Source: Bog-473 sp963736525
GTDB lineage: Bacteria > Actinomycetota > Acidimicrobiia > Acidimicrobiales > RAAP-2
Assembly: GCA_963736525.1 (NCBI GenBank)
Contig: CAVTPF010000012.1
Coordinates: forward strand, 434,001-498,000
Length of the DNA stretch: 64,000 nt
Direction of reading: 5' to 3'
In this document: in pieces, positions 33,059-41,165 of the stretch
Numbering within the stretch: position 1 is the stretch's first letter
Layout: each line of letters begins with the position of its first letter
The notes under the pieces: generated by a model
The model's input: the letters and a program-made list of their open reading frames with translations, nothing else
What the model was told of the DNA's origin: nothing
Database searches by the model: none
Program-made: the position numbers and the translations under genes

Positions 33059-33835
33059 TCAGGCCGTGTAGCAGGTCATCGACAGCGACCCGTAGGCGTA
33101 GCCGTCGATCAGCACCTCGGGCCGGCGGTCGCCGACGGCGGCAAGGCCGGCGAAGTAGACGAGCGGCAGGAAGTGGTCGGGCGTCGGGACGGCCAGCGCG
33201 TAGTCGGGATGCTGGTCCAGCGACAGCACGTCCCCGGGGGCGTCGACCACCCGCCGTCGGGCCGCTTCATCGAAGCGCTGTGCCCAGTCGAACCCCGCCT
33301 CCGCGTGGCCCCAGTCCAGCAGGCCCAGGTTGTGCACGACGTTCCCACTGGCGAGGATGAGCACGCCCCGGTCGCGCAACGGCGCCAGCCGCGTCCCGAT
33401 TTCGAAGTGGTGGTCGAAGGGCTGCAGCGCGTTGATGGCGAGCTGCACCACCGGGACATCGGCATCCGGGTACATGTGCGCCAAGACCGACCAGGCGCCG
33501 TGGTCGATGCCCCAGGCGTCGTGGTCGAGCCCGACCCAGTGCGGCTGCGCCACCTCGGCCACCTCGGCGGCGACGTCGGGCGCGCCCGGGCACGGGTAGG
33601 CGAAGGCAAAGAGCCGCTCGGGGAACCCGAAGAAGTCGTGGATGGTGCGCGGCATCGCCATGGCCGTGACCGCGGTGGCGTTGGTGTACCAGTGGGCCGA
33701 GACGGCGAGCACGGCGCGGGGTCGAGGGAGCGACGCGCCGAGCGCCGCCCAGGCCTCCGTGTAGCGGTTGTGTTCCAGGGCATTCATCGGGTTGCCGTGG
33801 CCGACGAAGATGACGGGGAGGGAGGTGTCGCTCAC
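33059..33835 (-). CDS. DODA-type extradiol aromatic-ring-opening dioxygenase (LigB family)
   Basis: Family includes 4,5-DOPA extradiol dioxygenase YgiD. Seen: 258 aa from GTG 33835. The first metal histidine is in IFVGHGNPMNAL, the second in AVSAHWYTN, and the third in ASGNVVHNLGLL. DHGAWSVLAHMYPDADVPVVQLA and VYFAGLA are typical. The metal set is complete. It ends 22 bp... upstream of its neighbour's stop region, and the next minus-strand gene (hydrolase) finishes 23 bp before this start, so the two may be co-transcribed. The natural substrate in bacteria is usually unknown. Confidence 0.88.
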   Translation of the reverse strand: MSDTSLPVIFVGHGNPMNALEHNRYTEAWAALGASLPRPRAVLAVSAHWYTNATAVTAMAMPRTIHDFFGFPERLFAFAYPCPGAPDVAAEVAEVAQPHWVGLDHDAWGIDHGAWSVLAHMYPDADVPVVQLAINALQPFDHHFEIGTRLAPLRDRGVLILASGNVVHNLGLLDWGHAEAGFDWAQRFDEAARRRVVDAPGDVLSLDQHPDYALAVPTPDHFLPLVYFAGLAAVGDRRPEVLIDGYAYGSLSMTCYTA

Positions 33836-33857
33836 GACGTCACCGTCACGGCGCCAG

Positions 33858-34850
33858 TCACCGCGGCACGTCCATCGACGACCTGGTGACGAAGTCGAGC
33901 AGGATGCCGGTCGCGTCGAGGTGGTGCACAACCCGGCCGACGATGCGGGCGGGGAGGTAGGGCGCCCCGCCGGGCCAGGTGTGGCCGCCGCCCACGACGC
34001 GGTAGAGCTGCGCAGCGGGAGCGGGCTTCCCGGGGTGCGTCCAACTGAGGCGTTCGACCCGGAGATCATCGGGGGGGCTCGCCACCGACTCGACCACCGG
34101 GACCGGTCGTGGTCCGCCTGACGGATCGATGGCCCAGTCGCCGGCGACGTCCTCAATGGGTGCGGCCATGCCCCGCCCCCCCAGCGCGGGGCTGCGAGCC
34201 GACCGGCGTTCGGCCAGCCGCCCCAGCGGACCGATGGGGCCGCCCTGGTAGGGGACCAGCGGGTCCGCCGTGCCGTGGAAGGCCAGAAACCTCGTCTCTC
34301 GCCCAGGGGTCGGCACGGGCCGCGCCAGGCGGGACGACACGGTGGCGCTCGAGGCGACGAGCACCACACCCGCCAGTTCGAGCAGGCCGTTGCGGCCCAG
34401 GTGCTCCGCCAGCATGCCGCCGTTCGACATCCCGACGGCGTAGATGCGTGTGCCGTCGGTCAGGCGGGCCTGCCCGAGCTGCGCCACCAGTGATTGCATG
34501 AACGCCACGTCGTCGATGCGCTCTCGCCGGGCGAGGCGGGTGGCGCCGCGACGGTCGTTCCACACGTGCTGGAAGCCGTCGGGGAAGACGACCGCGCACC
34601 CGGCCGCCGGCCCGCGCTGGGCCAGGCCAGTCAGGGCGGCCATGCCGAGCCCCGTGCCGCCGGCGCCATGGAGAACGATGAGGAGCGGGGCGCTCGGCCC
34701 GGGCCCGGGCACCGCACTGAAGGTGCGCGCCTCGCCGTTGACCGTGATCGACTGCAGCGGGAGGTCCGGTGCCACCAGCCCTGCCCGCGCCATCAGGCGC
34801 CGGCGCAGGGCAGTGCGCACACGTTCAGGACGGCCGGACGAGCCTGTCAT
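33858..34850 (-). CDS. PHB depolymerase / LpqC-type esterase
   Basis: Alpha/beta hydrolase of the polyhydroxybutyrate depolymerase and feruloyl-esterase-like group. Seen: 330 aa; oxyanion region LIVLHGAGGTGLGM, VVFPDGFQHVWNDRR typical of the family, nucleophile elbow VGMSNGGMLAEHL, acid in FHGTADPLVPYQGG, and His in VVGGGHTWPGG. No convincing signal peptide, so secretion is uncertain. The ATG 34850 start is supported by lack of homology upstream. It is 59 bp downstream of the desaturase gene on the same strand. Confidence 0.85.
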   Translation of the reverse strand: MTGSSGRPERVRTALRRRLMARAGLVAPDLPLQSITVNGEARTFSAVPGPGPSAPLLIVLHGAGGTGLGMAALTGLAQRGPAAGCAVVFPDGFQHVWNDRRGATRLARRERIDDVAFMQSLVAQLGQARLTDGTRIYAVGMSNGGMLAEHLGRNGLLELAGVVLVASSATVSSRLARPVPTPGRETRFLAFHGTADPLVPYQGGPIGPLGRLAERRSARSPALGGRGMAAPIEDVAGDWAIDPSGGPRPVPVVESVASPPDDLRVERLSWTHPGKPAPAAQLYRVVGGGHTWPGGAPYLPARIVGRVVHHLDATGILLDFVTRSSMDVPR

Positions 34851-34909
34851 GCCCGGACAATACGGTTGCGCAGTTGCGACGTCGAGGGTCTGACCGCCGC
34901 CGTGCGTCC

Positions 34910-35890
34910 TCAGGCGGTGGCCGGCCGCACCTCCGTGGCCTCGTCGGCGCTCGAGAGCGCCTTCCAGAGCGCCCAATAGCTCTTGTAGGTGATGGCGTCG
35001 GTCACGTAGCCGGCCCGCTCGAGCTCGGCGTGGTAGGCGGGCAGGTTGCGCCAGGGCACGCCCATGTCGACGTGGTGGGCCAGATGCCAGCCCGTGTTGT
35101 ACGGAACGATCCAAAAGCGAGCCAGCAGGGACTGGCGCACGTTGTGGGTCGTGGCGCGGCGGTCGGGGCTGCGTTCCATGCCACCGTGCTCCGCGATGGA
35201 GCGCAAGCGGTTGATGACGCGCCACTCGGTCATCCAGGGCAACCACCACAGGAGCGGATAGATCCACCAGCGCCCGGTGGCGACCCACATTGCCGCCCAC
35301 AGGCCCGCCTGGACGCCGAAGATGGAGAGGCCTATGGGACGGAAGGGCTTGGTCCGCGTGTTCTTGACGAGTGGCACGAAGTTCTTCCACCCGCTGATCC
35401 CGACCGCGTCGCGGAAGAGGCGGCGGGCCAGTGCCCGCCGGGTGCAGGGGTACGGCGCGTAGAAGGCGATATCTGGCTCATCCGGCCCGAACTCGTCCTT
35501 GTGGTGGGCGAAGTGCACCCGTCGGTACAGCTGCACCGGAGTGAACACCGGGTAGGCCACCACCCACTTGCCGATCCAGTCGTTCCAGCGCTTGTTGGTG
35601 AACAGCAGCTTGTGCGCCGCCTCGTGCATGAGGATGGCAAAGCGCGCGTACATCGGCCCCATCAGCACGAAGGCGATCAGGTAGCTCCACCAGCGGTCGA
35701 TCCACACTGCGCCGCCGATGATCAGCGCCACCCAGAACCAGACCGCAGCCACCGACACGGCGTTGCGAAGGTTGTCGATGCGGCGCAGGTCGGCCCGCAA
35801 CGCGGGGATCGCCATGCCGTTGGCCTGCAGGCGCTCGGTTGGCAGGACCTCGGGCCGGTCGGCTGCGTCGGGCACGGTGGTGCTCGCCAT
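34910..35890 (-). CDS. Membrane fatty acid desaturase
   Basis: Di-iron acyl-lipid desaturase or hydroxylase family. Seen: 326 aa, with hydrophobic stretches VAAVWFWVALIIGGAVW and further pairs around the histidine boxes. The three boxes are HEAAH at about 101-105, HFAHH at about 137-141 and HLAHH near 267-271, so the di-iron site is complete. The start at 35890 gives MASTTVPDAA and leaves 27 bp to the divergent regulator; the open frame could extend to 35926, into that gene. Likely controlled by the divergent PaaX-type protein. Confidence 0.9.
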   Translation of the reverse strand: MASTTVPDAADRPEVLPTERLQANGMAIPALRADLRRIDNLRNAVSVAAVWFWVALIIGGAVWIDRWWSYLIAFVLMGPMYARFAILMHEAAHKLLFTNKRWNDWIGKWVVAYPVFTPVQLYRRVHFAHHKDEFGPDEPDIAFYAPYPCTRRALARRLFRDAVGISGWKNFVPLVKNTRTKPFRPIGLSIFGVQAGLWAAMWVATGRWWIYPLLWWLPWMTEWRVINRLRSIAEHGGMERSPDRRATTHNVRQSLLARFWIVPYNTGWHLAHHVDMGVPWRNLPAYHAELERAGYVTDAITYKSYWALWKALSSADEATEVRPATA

Positions 35891-35898
35891 GACGCACA

Positions 35899-35936
35899 TA
35901 TTACGATATTTGATCAAGTGACACAAGTGCGTAATA
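35899..35936. promoter_or_regulatory. Shared divergent promoter/operator of desaturase and PaaX-type regulator
   Basis: Seen: an AT-rich island in GC-rich surroundings, with inverted repeats TATTACG (35899-35905) and CGTAATA (35930-35936) flanking a palindrome TTGATCAA (35910-35917). The start codons of the two divergent genes (35890 and 35918) are 27 bp apart, so -10-like elements (TAATAT for the desaturase, GATATT for the regulator) interleave and both mRNAs would be leaderless or nearly so. Operator role is inferred. Confidence 0.55.
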
Positions 35937-36694
35937 CCGAGGCCACCACCCCGGGCCTGGGGTCCCCGCTGACCGCTCGCTCCGTGCTGGCCAGCGCACT
36001 GCTGGGCATGGATCCACCCGAGCTACCCGTGGCGCAGCTGGTGCGTCTGACGGGTCTGTTCGGCATCAGCGAGAACCGGGCGCGCGTCGCGCTGAGCCGG
36101 ATGGTGGCCGCCGGTGAGGCCAGCACCGACGGGTCCGGGAGGTACCGGCTGGCGGGCCACCTGGCCGCGCGCCAGTCGCGCCAATCGGCGAGCCGTTCGG
36201 GCGCGACCGCGCTCTACGACGGCGGGTGGTTGCTGGCCGTGGTGACGACGACGGGCAGTGCGGCGGACGTGCGGGGCGCCCGCCGACGGGCCTTGGCCTA
36301 TGCCCGGCTCGCCGAGCTGCGCGAGGGCGTGTGGCTGCGGCCGGACAACGTCGCCCTGCGACTGCCCGAATCCCTTGACGCGGACGTCGAGCTCATGACG
36401 GCTCACCCGGAGGACCCGCGGGGACTGGCCGGCCGGCTGTGGGACCTGCAGGCCTGGTCGGACCGGGCGGCCGAGCTCCTGCGCGCCCTGAACGTTCTCT
36501 CGCCCGACGGCCCCGAAGCGCTGGCGCCGGGGTTCGAACTCTCCGCGGCGGTGCTGCGTCACTTGCAGGCGGACCCGCTGCTGCCGGCGGACCTGCTGCC
36601 CCACGACTGGCCCGGGTCCCGGCTGCGCACCACCTACGACGAGTGGGACGCGCACTACCGGGCGACGTTGCGCGAGTGGAGCCGGGCCGGCTGA
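35918..36694 (+). CDS. PaaX-family transcriptional regulator
   Basis: Winged-helix repressor family typified by PaaX, the phenylacetyl-CoA-responsive repressor. Seen: 258 aa from GTG 35918 (GTG 35927 also possible). The N-terminal HTH covers PLTARSVLASALLGMDPPELPVAQLV and ENRARVALSRMVAAGE. The central domain has WLLAVVT and ADVRGARRRALAYARLAELREGVWLRPDN. The C-terminal part ends in an RTTYDEWDAHYRATLREW block. No phenylacetate genes are present, and the divergent desaturase suggests a lipid-related target here. Effector unknown. Confidence 0.85.
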   Translation: MTQVRNTEATTPGLGSPLTARSVLASALLGMDPPELPVAQLVRLTGLFGISENRARVALSRMVAAGEASTDGSGRYRLAGHLAARQSRQSASRSGATALYDGGWLLAVVTTTGSAADVRGARRRALAYARLAELREGVWLRPDNVALRLPESLDADVELMTAHPEDPRGLAGRLWDLQAWSDRAAELLRALNVLSPDGPEALAPGFELSAAVLRHLQADPLLPADLLPHDWPGSRLRTTYDEWDAHYRATLREWSRAG

Positions 36695-36754
36695 GCCGAT
36701 TCATCGCTCGCGTGACGCTGTGCCTCCCGAGCGGGGCCGTGAGACGGGCCAGCC

Positions 36755-37907
36755 TCAGTGCAAGAGCTTGAGCGTATTGTCCCCGTTGTCGACGAAGAGG
36801 ACGCCGCGGTCGTTCGGCGCGATGGTCAGACCGAAGAGGTCACCCGCGGCATCCGCCGGGTCGAACTGAACGGCGGGAACTGGAACCCGAACGGGATCAC
36901 CTCCACACCGTCGCCATCGCCGTTGCCGGCGTTGACCGTGATCAGGTCGCCGTTGGGAGCCACGGTGAGACCCAGTGGCCCATGCAGCTGGTTCCCCGCG
37001 CTCACCGTGATGCCACCACCCGTCGCCGGCAAGACCCGGCTGGTGGCGAAGGGGATGGCGGCAATCCGGCTGTTCACCGTGTCCGCCACGTAGAGGGTCC
37101 CGTTGGGCTCGAGGGCCACGCCCGTCGGTCCGATCACGACCGCGTTCGAATTCAGCTCTTCGGCGAACCCGGTGCCGATGGCCGTCGAACCGAACAAGAC
37201 GGGTGCTTGTCCGGATGGCATCGCCACGCTCAGGCGGAGGACCGTGCCGCCGTTCACCCCGCTCCCCCCGGCGGCCACCGTGCCGTTGAGGACGTTGGTC
37301 ACGAACAGCTCGGTGAAGCCACCGAACAACTGCACGGCGGTCATGTCCCAAGGTCCGTTGATGCCGCGGCCGAACCACGTCTCGACGGGTACCCCCTGGT
37401 TGCTGAGCATGATCCGGCACCCTGCCGCGGAGGTGCCCTTCCCCGCGTCGATCACCGGAAGGCTCCCGAGCACCACGTACCCGTCGTTCAGCACGGTGAG
37501 CGCGGTGGTCAGACCGACCCCGCCGGGGCACGGCCCGGGCAGGTCGGTCGCGTCCAACTGGGCGAATTGGGTCACCTGCCCGCGGGCGAGATCTCCATGA
37601 TGGTGGTGCCGGTGCCCTGCAGGTTGCTGACGGCGTTGAAGTTGCTCACGAGCGTGTCGCCGCGCACCAGGTCACCGGTGCTGCGCGGCACGTCGACGAT
37701 GCCGTAGGGATTGACGTCGCCGTTCGGGGGGACGGTCGAGGCGATGTTCGTGACCGTACCGAAATGGGAGAGAGATGACCCGGGCGCGGCGGCGGCTGGT
37801 GCGGCCGACGTGACTGCCAGCACGGCGACCACGGAGGTGACAGCGGCAGTGAGAGCCACGGTCAGGCGACCGAGCCTTCTCCGGAGGGCCTTGCGGTGCG
37901 TGTGCAT
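36755..37907 (-). pseudogene. Secreted NHL-like protein (TIGR03118-type), disrupted by two frameshifts
   Basis: Seen: three partial frames that together read as one secreted protein. It begins MHTHRKALRR with a signal peptide ending at AAPAAAAPG (start 37907). The first frame ends at a stop at 37572-37574, and homology resumes in another frame at ...VTQFAQLDATDLPG. A second shift lies near 36870-36876, after which FDPADAAGDLFGLTIAP ... DNTLKLLH continues to the stop at 36755. Each shift is repaired by adding one base (a C near 37580, a G near 36872), so each looks like a 1-nt deletion. It could be a real pseudogene or two assembly errors; base use is the same as in neighbours. Confidence 0.72.
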
Positions 37908-38042
37908 GGTCCGCGTCTTGTGTCCCGGCAGGGCGAGGATGCCCTCCTTGTGCGCGTGCTCATCGGCTCTCGACGAGCGGCCCCCTCAGCGGCACTGCGG
38001 GACACCGGGCCGGAGGGATTGCGGCCCGATAACTTCGCGGTC

Positions 38043-38387
38043 ATGGAGGTCGAGATCGCGTTCACCGGGGTGCCCGTGTCGCAGCTGGCAACCGGTCGGG
38101 ACTTCTTCGAACGCCTGCTCGGGCGACCCGCCGACGTCGTGGTGACCGACGACGAAGTCATGTGGTGCCTCTCGGAGTCGGCATGGCTCTACGTCGTGGT
38201 CGACGCCCGACGGGCCGGTCACGCCCTGGCGACGCTCTCCGTGGGAGATCTCGACGCCGCCCTGACCGAGCTCGCCGGCCGCGGCATCACCCCGGTCTCG
38301 GTCGAGGTGATCGAGGGCGCCGGACGCAAGGCGACGGTGCTCGATCCCGAAGGGAACTCGGTCGCCATCGTCGAGGTCTTGTCCTAG
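38043..38387 (+). CDS. VOC superfamily (glyoxalase/bleomycin-resistance-like) protein
   Basis: Small metal-binding or ligand-binding protein of the vicinal oxygen chelate fold. Seen: 114 aa, one beta-alpha-beta-beta-beta module, with TGRDFFERLLGRPADVV and a C-terminal KATVLDPEGNSVAIVEVL, the glyoxalase family end motif (DPxGN). The N-terminal half uses VPVSQL. The function is unassigned. It is 16 bp upstream of the CPT-like gene and probably shares its transcript. Confidence 0.82.
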   Translation: MEVEIAFTGVPVSQLATGRDFFERLLGRPADVVVTDDEVMWCLSESAWLYVVVDARRAGHALATLSVGDLDAALTELAGRGITPVSVEVIEGAGRKATVLDPEGNSVAIVEVLS

Positions 38388-38403
38388 GTACGGTGACGGC
38401 GTC

Positions 38404-39081
38404 ATGAGCCCGCCCGGCCGGGTGGTCGTCCTCAACGGGGTGCCCCGCGCGGGCAAGTCGACGGTCGCCCGCGCCATGCAGGACTGTTTCGAGGGGCTGT
38501 GGCTGAATCTCGGCGTCGACGCCTTCTACGAGGTCACGCCCCCGCGGGCCCGTCCCGGCATCGGACTGCGTCCCGGTGGGGAGCGCCCCGACCTCGAGGA
38601 CGACGTCGGGCGCCTTTACGAAGGCCTGTTCGGCTCGGTCCTGGCCCTGCGCGGGCTCGGATTCGACGTCGTCGTCGACGTCGGTCTGCACGACGACTAC
38701 TCACGGCCGCTCGGGATCCTCCGTCGTGTGGCCGCGCAGCTCGGAGGCACTCCGGCCTACCTCGTCGGCGTGCGCTGCCCCCTCGACGAGATCATGGCTC
38801 GCCGTGCGGCAGGCACCCACGACGGAGGGCCGGGCTACGTGAGTTCGCCGGACGGATCCGTGCCCGCGCCCGTCCTCCGCTGGCAAGAAGCGGTGCACGT
38901 CCCGGGCATCTATGACGTCGAAGTGGACACGTCGGTGCTGTCACCGCAGGAGTGTGCCGAGGTGATCGGCGATCGCATGCGCCAGGGCCCGCCGACGGCC
39001 TTCGAGATGATCGCGGCCGGGAGCGAGGGCGTGAGCGAGGGCGCCGCTCGGGACGCCGCTGGTGGCCGTGAGCGGTCCTGA
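38404..39081 (+). CDS. Chloramphenicol phosphotransferase-like kinase
   Basis: P-loop kinase of the CPT family, which phosphorylates chloramphenicol in producers; other members act on unknown substrates. Seen: 225 aa; Walker A VLNGVPRAGKSTVARAM at about 9-25 and a catalytic-type aspartate in LGVDAFYEV. VVDVGLHDDYSRPLGILRR and VGVRCPLDEIMARR are typical. The C-terminal 40 residues are Ala/Gly/Glu-rich and probably disordered. No chloramphenicol cluster is present, so resistance is not inferred. A GC-rich hairpin begins right after the stop. Confidence 0.82.
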   Translation: MSPPGRVVVLNGVPRAGKSTVARAMQDCFEGLWLNLGVDAFYEVTPPRARPGIGLRPGGERPDLEDDVGRLYEGLFGSVLALRGLGFDVVVDVGLHDDYSRPLGILRRVAAQLGGTPAYLVGVRCPLDEIMARRAAGTHDGGPGYVSSPDGSVPAPVLRWQEAVHVPGIYDVEVDTSVLSPQECAEVIGDRMRQGPPTAFEMIAAGSEGVSEGAARDAAGGRERS

Positions 39082-39097
39082 CCGGCTCGGGAGCCGG
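39082..39097 (+). terminator. Hairpin after the CPT-like gene
   Basis: Seen: CCGGCT/AGCCGG 6-bp stem with a 4-base loop CGGG, starting one base after the stop; outer bases extend the pairing. No T-run. Terminator role inferred from position before the convergent ABC operon. Confidence 0.45.
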
Positions 39098-39230
39098 CGG
39101 GCGGGAGAATCCGGAGAATCATAAACGGAACCGTTGATAGTTCTGGAAAAGACCGGCGTCGCCGCCGTTCCGGCGCGGCCACCGGCGACGGCAGGGGCTA
39201 CGGGCCGACGTCGCCGTACCGGTGGCCTGA

Positions 39231-41165
39231 CTATGCAGCGTGGGACTGGCTGATCCAGGTCTCGTACATCTCGGCGTAGTGCCCGCCGAGGGCGACCAGC
39301 TCGTCGTGCGAGCCCACCTCCAGCAGGCGACCGTCACCGACCACCACGATGCGGTCCGCCCTCATTGCCGTCGACAGCCGGTGGGCGATCAGCACGGCGG
39401 TCCGCCCCTGCAAGAGGACGTCAAGGGCCCGCTCGACGAGTGTCTCGGACTGCAGGTCCAGGTTGGACGTGGCCTCGTCGAGCACGAGCACCCGGGGCTC
39501 CGCCATGAACGCGCGGCCCAGCGCGATGAGCTGGCGCTCGCCCGAGGAGAGGGACTGGCCCCGTTCGTGGACGGGGGTGTCGAGACCGTAGGGGAGCCGG
39601 TGCACCAGCTCGCCCAGGCCCACCTGGTGAATGGCGTTCCACACCTCGTCGTCGGGCGCGCCCGGCCGGGCGAACGAGATGTTGTCCCGGATGGTCCCCG
39701 CGAAGAGGAAGGGCTCCTGGGGCACCACGCCGAGCTGTGACCGCAACGAGGCCAGCGTCACGCCCTTGAGGTCGTACCCGTCGATGAGCACCTTGCCGGC
39801 CGTGGGGTCGTAGAAGCGGGTCACCAGCTTGGCCATGGTCGACTTCCCCGCGCCGGTGGCCCCCACGAAGGCCACCGTCTCGCCCGGCGCAATGGTCAGG
39901 TCGACGTCGTGCAGCACGGGGACGGCCGGGTCGTACCCGAAGGAGACGTGGTCGAAGCGGATCTCGCCACGTATGGGCGGCAGCGCCATTGCGTCGGGGG
40001 ACTCGAGGACCGACGGCTCGGTCTCGAGCAGGCCGCGCAGCTTGAACACCGACGCCCGGCCCTGTTGGAAGGTGTTGTATTGCTGGACCAGCAGCTGGAT
40101 AGGGGAGAAGAACCGGTTCACGTACAGGAAGAAGGCGGTCAGCTGCCCCAGGTTGATCTCCTGGGGGTGGTGGAGGTACATGGCGCCACCGATGCCCAGG
40201 ATGAGCACCTGGCCGAACACGCTGATGACCTGTGATCCCGGTCCGTAGACACCGTTGATCCGTCCCGTGAAGTTGTTGGCGTCGCGGTAGGAGCCCACGA
40301 TGTCGCGGTGGGTCTCGACGTTGTAGCGCTGCCGGTTGTGCGCGGTGACGATGCGCACGCCCTGCAGGCTCTCGGACAGGTCGGCCAGTACGAGGGCGAT
40401 GCCATCACGGACCTTGTCGTAGCCGCGCTCGGACGCCCGCTTGAACCACACCGACATGACGACCAGCGGCGGGAGGACGGCGAAGACGGTGATGGCGGCC
40501 AGCGTGGCGTTGGTGGCGAAGAGGAAGGCCGTGATCACGATCATGGTCAGGCCCTGAATGGCGAACTGGGCCAGCCCGTCCTGCAGCAGCTGCTGCAGGT
40601 TCTCGATGTCGCTGGTCATCCGGCTCATGACCACGCCCGCCTTCTCCTCCGTGAAGAAATCGAGCGAGAGGCGCTGCAGGTGGGTGAACACCTTGACCCG
40701 GAGGTCGTTCATCACCCACGAGGCCAGTCGGCCCGTCACCCGGGCCTGGCCCCACTGGGCGGAGGCCGAGACGGCCACCGCGACCAGGTACAGCGCCGAC
40801 GTCACGACCACGACGCCGAAGTCGTAGTGGGGCGGCGTCAGACCGTGGTTGATGGCGTAGGACACCAGGCTGGGGCCGAGCTGGGTGAACAGCGCGATGA
40901 CGCCGACCAAGAAGCCGGCCAGGACCAGCATGAGCGGGTACTCCATGAGCAGGCTGGTCAGGGACAGCCTGCGCTTGGTCTCGTGCTCGGTCGGCAGCTG
41001 GGTGAAGACGACGTCCGGCTCGCCCCGCTCGGGCTCTTGCTCCAAGAGCAGGTCGACGCCTGCCTGCAGCTCGTGGGGGATGCCACCGAATGGGAGTCCC
41101 GCTTGGGGCGAGCCCGGGGACCCGCCGCCGCCCATGGGCGGCCCGACGCCGCCGCCGCCGAACAT
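39231..41165 (-). CDS. ABC exporter subunit (TMD-NBD), consensus Walker B, altered signature
   Basis: Half of a heterodimeric type IV ABC exporter. Seen: 644 aa. An N-terminal cytosolic stretch rich in Gly/Pro leads to six membrane segments in about 90-360, then the nucleotide-binding domain: Walker A GATGAGKS at about 436, Q-loop VVPQEPFLF, signature LSSGERQ (not the usual LSGGQ), Walker B VLVLDEATSNLD with the catalytic Glu, and H-loop AHRLST. The start overlaps the stop of its partner by one base, and the two are downstream of a MarR gene. Substrate probably a drug-like or lipid molecule; not shown. Confidence 0.94.
   Translation of the reverse strand: MFGGGGVGPPMGGGGSPGSPQAGLPFGGIPHELQAGVDLLLEQEPERGEPDVVFTQLPTEHETKRRLSLTSLLMEYPLMLVLAGFLVGVIALFTQLGPSLVSYAINHGLTPPHYDFGVVVVTSALYLVAVAVSASAQWGQARVTGRLASWVMNDLRVKVFTHLQRLSLDFFTEEKAGVVMSRMTSDIENLQQLLQDGLAQFAIQGLTMIVITAFLFATNATLAAITVFAVLPPLVVMSVWFKRASERGYDKVRDGIALVLADLSESLQGVRIVTAHNRQRYNVETHRDIVGSYRDANNFTGRINGVYGPGSQVISVFGQVLILGIGGAMYLHHPQEINLGQLTAFFLYVNRFFSPIQLLVQQYNTFQQGRASVFKLRGLLETEPSVLESPDAMALPPIRGEIRFDHVSFGYDPAVPVLHDVDLTIAPGETVAFVGATGAGKSTMAKLVTRFYDPTAGKVLIDGYDLKGVTLASLRSQLGVVPQEPFLFAGTIRDNISFARPGAPDDEVWNAIHQVGLGELVHRLPYGLDTPVHERGQSLSSGERQLIALGRAFMAEPRVLVLDEATSNLDLQSETLVERALDVLLQGRTAVLIAHRLSTAMRADRIVVVGDGRLLEVGSHDELVALGGHYAEMYETWISQSHAA

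Noticed and set aside
38404..39081. Chloramphenicol resistance
   Set aside because: CPT-family fold only; no producer cluster or resistance neighbours.
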